The position numbers and the translations under genes were made by a program. Source: Acidovorax sp. T1 (GTDB lineage Bacteria > Pseudomonadota > Gammaproteobacteria > Burkholderiales > Burkholderiaceae_C). Taken from it: a DNA stretch of 64,000 nucleotides. The notes under the pieces are model-generated. The model saw only the letters and a program-made list of their open reading frames with translations, ran no database searches and was not told the origin of the DNA. The stretch covers positions 3,418,001 to 3,482,000 of the forward strand of contig NZ_CP021648.1 in assembly GCF_002176815.1 (NCBI RefSeq), written 5' to 3'. Positions 58,403-64,000 of this stretch are shown here, in pieces. Within the stretch, counting starts at the first letter, position 1, and each line of letters begins with the position of its first letter.

Positions 58403-59143
58403 ATGTTCGAGATTGCCCTGCTGCTCACCGCCGCCTTTGCGGCCGGCACCCTCAATGCCGTTGCAGGAGGCGGCAGCTTTCTAACGCTGCCCGCCCTGGT
58501 CTTTACCGGCGTACCGCCCGTGGTGGCCAATGCCACCGGCACCGTGGCGCTGCTGCCCGGCTACATGGCCGGCGCCTGGGGCTTTCGCGAAGACACGGCC
58601 CCGCCGCCCGGGCTGTCGATGCGGCGACTGGTGGTGCTTGCGCTCATCGGCGGTGCGGCAGGTGCGGCGCTGCTGCTGGTCACGCCCGACGCCACCTTCC
58701 GCCGCGTGGTGCCCTGGCTGCTGCTGGCGGCCACGGCGCTGTTTGCGTTCGGGCCGCAATTGCGCCGGCTGCTGGCAGGCGGCAAACCGTCCACCGCCAA
58801 AGCCACCGTGGGCGTGCTGGCGGTGGCGGCGTATGGCGGCTACTTCAACGGCGGGCTGGGCATCTTGCTGCTGGCCCTGTTCGGCCTTTTGGGCCAGACG
58901 AACCTGAATGCCATGAACGGCCTCAAGAACTGGGTTTCGGCCCTGCTCACCGCCATTGCCGTGCTCATCTATGCCGCAGGTGGCGTGGTGCTGTGGCGCG
59001 AGGCACTGCTGATGATGCTGGCCGCCACGGCCGGCGGCTATGGCGGTGCACGCGTCGCGCGGCGCATTCCGGCGCCCAGGCTGCGCTGGGGCATCGTGGC
59101 CACAGGGCTGGTGATGGCGGGGCTGTTTTTCTGGCGTCAATAG
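58403..59143 (+). CDS. TauE/SafE (UPF0721) family permease
   Basis: A 246-residue protein with about eight membrane segments and the family's N-terminal AAGTLNAVAGGGSFLTLPAL and the matching NGGLGILLLALFG in the second half (internal repeat). The family exports sulfite, sulfoacetate and related anions. ATG 58403 has an AGGAGAG site. The preceding 167 bp hold no recognisable site. It is convergent with the P-ATPase with 18 bp between. Confidence 0.88.
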   Translation: MFEIALLLTAAFAAGTLNAVAGGGSFLTLPALVFTGVPPVVANATGTVALLPGYMAGAWGFREDTAPPPGLSMRRLVVLALIGGAAGAALLLVTPDATFRRVVPWLLLAATALFAFGPQLRRLLAGGKPSTAKATVGVLAVAAYGGYFNGGLGILLLALFGLLGQTNLNAMNGLKNWVSALLTAIAVLIYAAGGVVLWREALLMMLAATAGGYGGARVARRIPAPRLRWGIVATGLVMAGLFFWRQ

Positions 59144-59161
59144 GCTCGGACGGTTGCCAGG

Positions 59162-61720
59162 CTAACGCCCCGGCGCCAGGGAGCTGGAGCGACCCGCCAG
59201 CGTGTAGGCTTTGAGCCACTGCGCACAGACCAGATAGCCCAGCACCAGCGCGCCCATGCCCACCAACATGTCGGCGGGGGGCGCCACAAAACCGAACCAG
59301 CCCCCCAGCGGCGTGAACGGCAACACCATGGCCACCAGCAAGGCGATCAGCGACGACGCCACCAGCGCCGGGTGCGCAAGATCGCGCCACGGCTGGGCAC
59401 GGGTGCGGATGATGAAGATCACCAGGATCTGCGTGGCCATCGACTCCATGAACCACAGCGTGCGAAATTCCTCAGGCGTGGCCTGAAACAGCCACAGCAG
59501 CCCACCGAACGTGGCCAGATCGAACAGCGACGACAGCGGCCCCATGGTGCCGGCAAAGCGCAGCAGGCCCTGCATGTCCCACACTTGGGGCTGCGCGATG
59601 GCCTCGGGGCGCACCGTGTCGAGCGGAATACCGATTTCCGAAAAGTCGTACAGCAGGTTGTTCAACAGAATCTGCGTGGGCAGCATAGGCAAAAACGGCA
59701 GGAACAACGATGCCACCGCCATCGACAACATGTTGCCGAAGTTGGAGCTGGCGCCCATGCGCACATATTTGAGGATGTTGACAAAAGTGCGTCGCCCCTC
59801 CTCCACGCCATCAGCCACCACCTCCAGGTCCGACGCCATCAAAATCATGTCAGCCGCCGCCTGGGCCACGCCGCTGGCGCCTTCCACCGACAGCCCGATG
59901 TCGGCCACCTTGAGCGCGGGGGCGTCGTTGATGCCGTCGCCCAGAAACCCCACCACCGCGCCATGCGACTGCAGCGCCCGCACCAGGCGCGCCTTCTGGT
60001 CGGGCGCCAGCCGGGCGTAGATGTCCACCGATTGCACCTGCACCGCCAGGGCATCGTCCGTGAGGGCGGCCACGTCGGCGCCGGTCAGCACCCGGTCGGC
60101 GGGCAAGCCCACCTGCTGCGCCAGCCGCTGCACCACGACGGGGTCGTCGCCCGACAGGATCTTCAGGCGCACGCCAGCCCCCGACAGCCGGGCAATGGCC
60201 GCAGCCGCCGTGGGCTTGGCCGGGTCGGCAAAGGCACACAGCCCCTCCAAGACCAGGTCCTTCTCGTTGGCTGCGGTCAATGCCTGTGCAGCACTGGCGA
60301 TGTCGAGCTGGTTGCGCGAGGCCACGGCCACCACGCGCAGCCCCTGCTGGGCCAGCGCCTGCAAGCGCTGACGGACTTGGGCCTGCTCGACGTCGCCGAA
60401 GGATTGCACCGCGCCGCCCACGCGGTGGGCCGTGCACAAGGCCAGCACCGCCTCGGGCGCGCCCTTGACGATCAGCAGGCGCCCGTCTGGCCCCTCGGCC
60501 CAGACACTTCCGACGCGGCGGGTGAAATCGAACGCATGGCGCTGCAGCATCTTCCAGCCCTGCGCCGCTTCGGGGTGGCTGGCCAGCAGCGCCGCATCCA
60601 GCGCCCCCCGGTCGCCGCCCAGGCTGGCGGCAATGGCGCCCAACCAGGCGGCCTGCGGGTCGTCCTGCCCCGCCGCATCCAGGCTGCGTGACAGGGCAAT
60701 CTCGGCACTGGTCAGCGTGCCCGTCTTGTCGGTGCACAGCACCGTCATGGCACCCAGGTCGTGAATGGCCGCCAGCCGCTTGACGATGACCCTGCGCCCC
60801 GCCATGCGCAAGGCGCCACGCGACAACGTCACGGTGGTGATCATGGGCAGCAGCTCGGGCGTGAGGCCCACCGCCAGCGCCACCGCAAACATCAGCGATT
60901 CGAGCACCTGGCGGCCAAACAGCATGTGCGTGGCCAGCACCACTACCACCAGAGCCAGCGTGAGGCGGGCGGTGATCAGGCCAAAGGCATGCATGTCGCG
61001 CTGGAAGGCCGACACCTCCTGTCCCTCGCCCAGCACAGCGGCGGCGGCGCCAAACAACGTGTTGCGGCCGGTGCCCACCACCAGCGCCCGCGCCTCGCCC
61101 GTCTGCGCGACCGCGCCGCGAAACAAGGCATTGCTGGCCTCGCCCGCCGCGGAGGCAGTCACCACGCCGGGGCGCTTCTCCACGGGATAGGGCTCGCCAG
61201 TCAGGGCGGCCTCACCCGCCGTGAAGGCATCGCCTTCCAGCACCAGGGCATCGGCGGCGATGATGTCACCCGCGCGCACGCGCATGACGTCGCCGGGCAC
61301 CACCTCTTCCACGGGCACCTGGCGAAACACGCCGCCCCGCAGCACCTCGGCACGCAGCGCCACCGAACGGCGCAGCATCTCGGCCGCGCGGTTGGCCCGC
61401 CCTTCCTGCACGGTGTCAAGCCCGATCGACAGACCCAGAATAGTCACGATGATGCCGCCACCCACGCCGTCGCCCGTGGCCACCGAGACCGCACCAGCGC
61501 CCAGCAGGATCAGCGACAACGGCTCGCGCAGCCGCCGGCCGACTGCCGCCAGCAGCCCCTTGGCCTGCGGCGGGGCATCGGCATTGGGCCCGTATTGCGC
61601 CAGCCGGGCCTGCGCCTCGGTGTCTGTCAGGCCCTCGGCACTGCACTGCAACTGGGTACACAGTGCCTGCGCAGACAGATTCCAGAAACTGTGCGGAGCG
61701 ACGCCTGACGGATGCGTCAT
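59162..61720 (-). CDS. mgtA: Magnesium-type P-type ATPase (P3B)
   Basis: An 852-residue cation pump. The phosphorylated aspartate D331 is in CTDKTGTLT, the actuator motif TGE is at 174-176, the M4 ion-binding motif is TPEL (287-290), and the hinge is GDGINDAP. NNLLYDFSEIGIPLD after the last P-domain helices is the hallmark of Mg2+-importing MgtA/MgtB ATPases. It lacks the usual long N-terminal extension. A universal stress protein gene precedes it by 69 bp. The gene symbol is by family; mgtB is equally possible. Confidence 0.88.
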   Translation of the reverse strand: MTHPSGVAPHSFWNLSAQALCTQLQCSAEGLTDTEAQARLAQYGPNADAPPQAKGLLAAVGRRLREPLSLILLGAGAVSVATGDGVGGGIIVTILGLSIGLDTVQEGRANRAAEMLRRSVALRAEVLRGGVFRQVPVEEVVPGDVMRVRAGDIIAADALVLEGDAFTAGEAALTGEPYPVEKRPGVVTASAAGEASNALFRGAVAQTGEARALVVGTGRNTLFGAAAAVLGEGQEVSAFQRDMHAFGLITARLTLALVVVVLATHMLFGRQVLESLMFAVALAVGLTPELLPMITTVTLSRGALRMAGRRVIVKRLAAIHDLGAMTVLCTDKTGTLTSAEIALSRSLDAAGQDDPQAAWLGAIAASLGGDRGALDAALLASHPEAAQGWKMLQRHAFDFTRRVGSVWAEGPDGRLLIVKGAPEAVLALCTAHRVGGAVQSFGDVEQAQVRQRLQALAQQGLRVVAVASRNQLDIASAAQALTAANEKDLVLEGLCAFADPAKPTAAAAIARLSGAGVRLKILSGDDPVVVQRLAQQVGLPADRVLTGADVAALTDDALAVQVQSVDIYARLAPDQKARLVRALQSHGAVVGFLGDGINDAPALKVADIGLSVEGASGVAQAAADMILMASDLEVVADGVEEGRRTFVNILKYVRMGASSNFGNMLSMAVASLFLPFLPMLPTQILLNNLLYDFSEIGIPLDTVRPEAIAQPQVWDMQGLLRFAGTMGPLSSLFDLATFGGLLWLFQATPEEFRTLWFMESMATQILVIFIIRTRAQPWRDLAHPALVASSLIALLVAMVLPFTPLGGWFGFVAPPADMLVGMGALVLGYLVCAQWLKAYTLAGRSSSLAPGR

Positions 61721-61789
61721 GGCCCCGCTTTCACTGCAGGCCAGGGACAGCCCACGGAACGCTTGTCCAACGGCCGGCGCATACGGCGC

Positions 61790-62236
61790 TCAGGCGCCAC
61801 GCACCAGCAACACCGGCACCGGCGACTGGCGCAGCACCTGCTCGGCATCGCTGCCGAGCAGCATCCGGCCCACGCCTCGCCGGCCATGGGTGCCCAGCAC
61901 GATGAGCTGCACGCCCCATTCCCTGGCCTTGGTGATGACCAAATCGCTGACGCGCCCGGAGTAGCTTTCATACAGCTCGGCTTCCACCGGCACCCCGGCG
62001 GCACGCACCCGGTTCTGGGCATCCTGCAGCACCTCCTGGCCGGCCTTCTTGAGCGTCTCGAACACCTCCGCCGTCAGTGCCATGCTGGACTCGAAGCTCG
62101 TCATGAACGAGATTTCATCGACCACATGCAGCACCTTGATGGTCGAGCCCATCACCCGCGCCAGTGCAATCGCCTCTTGCAAGCCTGCGAGCGAGGTGGC
62201 GCTGCCATCCACAGGAACCAGAATCTTTTCGTACAT
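61790..62236 (-). CDS. Universal stress protein (UspA family)
   Basis: A 148-residue cytoplasmic protein. MYEKILVPVDGSATSLAGL starts the first strand, and the ATP-binding motif GTHGRRGVGRMLLGSDAE fits G-2x-G-9x-G(S/T). It is probably co-transcribed with the Mg2+-type ATPase, so it may tune it under stress; that link is inferred. Confidence 0.92.
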   Translation of the reverse strand: MYEKILVPVDGSATSLAGLQEAIALARVMGSTIKVLHVVDEISFMTSFESSMALTAEVFETLKKAGQEVLQDAQNRVRAAGVPVEAELYESYSGRVSDLVITKAREWGVQLIVLGTHGRRGVGRMLLGSDAEQVLRQSPVPVLLVRGA

Positions 62237-62332
62237 GGAAAACTCCTCCGAAAAAACGCATGGTAGCCCCGTCCTTCCCCATCACGATGACAGGAATAGC
62301 ATTGTCACGGGCGCCGAGAACAACGAGAGCCA

Positions 62333-62800
62333 CTAACCGGCGGCAGGCGCCACGCGCAGTGGAATCGTCACGGGTCCGTCGTTCACCAGGTGCACCTGCA
62401 TGTCGGCTGCAAATTGACCGGTGGCCACCTCGGGATGGGCAGCGCGGGCCCGTTCCACCAGGTAGTCATAGAGCCTGCGCCCTTCATCCGGGGCCGCCGC
62501 CTGCGTAAAGCTCGGGCGGTTGCCGCCGGTGGTGTCGGCCGCCAAAGTGAACTGGCTGACCAGCAGCAGGCCGCCGGCCCCGCCGTGGCCGTCCAGGTCC
62601 TGCACGCTCTTGTTCATCTTGCCGGCGTCGTCTGAGAAGATGCGCAGCTTCAGGATCTTGGCCAGCAGCTTGTCGGCCTCGGCCTCGGTGTCGCCGCGCT
62701 CGGCGCACACCAGCACCAGCAGGCCGGTGCCAATGGCGCCCACGACCTGCCCGTCCACCTCCACGCGCGCCTGTCGCACGCGCTGCAACAGGCTGATCAT
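62333..62800 (-). CDS. dtd: D-aminoacyl-tRNA deacylase
   Basis: Hydrolyses D-aminoacyl-tRNAs (and glycyl-tRNA(Ala)). The two catalytic-site motifs [17 protein letters not shown] and [10 protein letters not shown] are present. 155 residues. Its ATG overlaps the stop of the helicase gene (ATGA), so the two are coupled. Confidence 0.96.
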   Translation of the reverse strand: MISLLQRVRQARVEVDGQVVGAIGTGLLVLVCAERGDTEAEADKLLAKILKLRIFSDDAGKMNKSVQDLDGHGGAGGLLLVSQFTLAADTTGGNRPSFTQAAAPDEGRRLYDYLVERARAAHPEVATGQFAADMQVHLVNDGPVTIPLRVAPAAG

Positions 62801-64000
62801 TCGTCGCCAGTCACCAGCCGCGCCTTCACGGCCTTGCCCTTGACCCGGCCCTGATTCAGCCGCTGTGCAGCCTGCGCACCAATGGCGCGGTCCACCGCCA
62901 CATAGGTGGAAAAATCGTTCACATTGATCTTGCCGATCTGCTCGCGGGTGTAGCCCATCTCGCCCGTCAGCGCGCCCAGCACGTCGCCCGCGCGGATTTT
63001 TTCCTTGCGGCCGCCGATGATCTGGATGGTGACCATGGGCGGCACCAGCGGGCCGCTGCCCGTGGGCGTGAGCTCGGCCACCGGAAACCAGCGCGACTCG
63101 CGGCCCTGCAGCACTTCGATCTTGCCCACGCTGCCCATTTCGTCCATGCTGGCGAGGTTGAGCGCCAAGCCCTCGGCGTCGCCCCGGCCGGTGCGGCCGA
63201 TGCGGTGGATGTGCACCTCGGGGTCGGGCGTCACGTCCACATTGATGACGGCGGCCAGGTTGGCAATGTCGAGCCCGCGCGCAGCCACGTCGGTGGCCAC
63301 CAGCACCGAGCAGCTCCTGTTGGCAAACTGCACCAGCACCTGGTCACGTTCGCGCTGCTCCAGCTCGCCATACAGCGCCAGGGCGCTGAAGCCATGGGCC
63401 TGCAGCACGCCCACCAGGTCGCGGCATTGCTGCTTGGTGTTGCAAAAGGCAATCGACGATTCGGGTCGGAAATGGTTGAGCAGTTGCGACACCACATGCA
63501 GGCGCTCGCTGTTCTTCACTTCGTACCAGCGTTGCTCGATCTTGCCCTCGGCATGCTGGGCTTGCACCGTGATCTGCACGGGGGTCTTCATGAACTGGGC
63601 GCTGAGCTTGGCGATGCCCTCGGGGTAGGTGGCCGAGAACAGCAGGGTCTGGCGCTCTTTGGGGCACTGGCGCGCCACGGTGGCGATGTCGTCAAAGAAG
63701 CCCATGTCGAGCATGCGGTCGGCTTCGTCGAGCACCAGGGTGTTGAGGGCTTCCAGCGAAAGGTGCTGGCGCTCCAGGTGGTCCATCACGCGGCCGGGCG
63801 TGCCCACCACGATGTGCGCGCCGTGCTCCAGGCTCAGTGTCTGCGCGCGCAAGGGCACGCCGCCGCACAGGGTCACGACCTTGATGTTTTCTTCGGCCCG
63901 CGCCAGGCGGCGGATTTCGGTGGTCACCTGGTCGGCCAGCTCGCGCGTGGGGCACAGCACCAGCGACTGCACCGCAAAGCGGCGCGGGTTGAGGTTGGCC
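62797..64000 (-). CDS. dbpA: DbpA-type DEAD-box RNA helicase (5' end outside window)
   Basis: The gene runs off the right edge, so its N terminus (including the Q-motif and motif I) is missing. Visible motifs: PTRELADQ (Ia), GG, TPGR (Ib), DEAD as [17 protein letters not shown] (III), ARGLDI (V) and HRIGRTGRG (VI). The C-terminal 75 residues ([20 protein letters not shown] onward) form the DbpA RNA-binding domain that recognises hairpin 92 of 23S rRNA. It acts in 50S subunit assembly. Confidence 0.92.
   Translation of the reverse strand, partial: ANLNPRRFAVQSLVLCPTRELADQVTTEIRRLARAEENIKVVTLCGGVPLRAQTLSLEHGAHIVVGTPGRVMDHLERQHLSLEALNTLVLDEADRMLDMGFFDDIATVARQCPKERQTLLFSATYPEGIAKLSAQFMKTPVQITVQAQHAEGKIEQRWYEVKNSERLHVVSQLLNHFRPESSIAFCNTKQQCRDLVGVLQAHGFSALALYGELEQRERDQVLVQFANRSCSVLVATDVAARGLDIANLAAVINVDVTPDPEVHIHRIGRTGRGDAEGLALNLASMDEMGSVGKIEVLQGRESRWFPVAELTPTGSGPLVPPMVTIQIIGGRKEKIRAGDVLGALTGEMGYTREQIGKINVNDFSTYVAVDRAIGAQAAQRLNQGRVKGKAVKARLVTGDE

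Overview
The window is 64 kb of high-GC chromosomal DNA, densely coding on both strands. Every gene looks betaproteobacterial. Several features point to the family Comamonadaceae (an Acidovorax- or Polaromonas-like organism): RegB/RegA next to a cyoABCD bo3 quinol oxidase, glyQ-glyS, fabA-fabB, an LPS-heptose phosphatase, and above all about a dozen copies of a short palindromic repeat built on AGCGCTT...AAGCGCT, which I associate with Comamonadaceae genomes. The genus is not certain. I found no rRNA, tRNA, CRISPR array, transposase, integrase or phage gene, so this is core chromosome with a few accessory catabolic modules.

Layout. 1-9.9 kb: coaX, a persulfide dioxygenase-rhodanese fusion, a ygjP-plsC-gmhB-glyS-glyQ block on the minus strand, then a large secreted lipoprotein on the plus strand. 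10.0-17.9 kb: an accessory nitrogen-scavenging module. It has a four-gene amino-acid ABC transporter (minus), an RpiR-type regulator, and a plus-strand run of diaminopropionate ammonia-lyase, a zinc amidohydrolase/carbamoylase and a D-carbamoylase-like nitrilase, closed by a strong terminator. 18.0-23.3 kb (minus): fabB, fabA, lnt, corC and a GNAT acetyltransferase. 23.5-26.2 kb: an Lrp regulator divergent from hpd-phhA (phenylalanine/tyrosine catabolism). 26.2-35.3 kb: lipase-like hydrolase, fadD, an MBL hydrolase, lytic transglycosylase, 5-formyl-THF cyclo-ligase, a J-domain protein, a GST and an unknown protein. 35.4-43.2 kb: cca, trxC, a DUF2905 protein, midA-like methyltransferase, a pteridine-reductase-like SDR with folB, ttcA, a DUF4136 lipoprotein, a phosphatase and a D-threonine-aldolase-like enzyme. 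43.2-49.7 kb: a membrane fusion protein (sterol desaturase/alkylglycerol monooxygenase type plus lysoplasmalogenase type), then ruvB, a trypsin-like lipoprotein and ruvA on minus, and phoH-ybeY on plus. 49.8-59.1 kb: an MHS-type transporter, then cyoABCD-SURF1-regB-regA and a TauE/SafE permease. 59.2-64 kb (minus): Mg2+-type P-ATPase, Usp, dtd, and a dbpA-type helicase cut by the window end.

How genes work together. The bo3 oxidase, its SURF1 assembly factor and the RegBA redox sensor pair form a self-contained respiratory unit, with overlapping genes at the regulatory end. PhhA needs a reduced pterin, and a pteridine-reductase-like SDR next to a dihydroneopterin-aldolase-family gene lies 13 kb away. 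The ybeZ-ybeY-ybeX-lnt group known from E. coli is split here into phoH-ybeY and corC-lnt, about 26 kb apart.

Most unusual points. (1) The short repeat sits not only between genes but also in frame inside five protein-coding genes; four copies use the same reading frame, the only forward frame free of stops. (2) cca carries two such repeats plus a perfect 29-bp-arm palindrome inserted in frame beside an altered HD motif. (3) An apparent ether-lipid-degrading fusion protein. (4) A possible catabolic route for N-carbamoylated diaminopropionate-type compounds.
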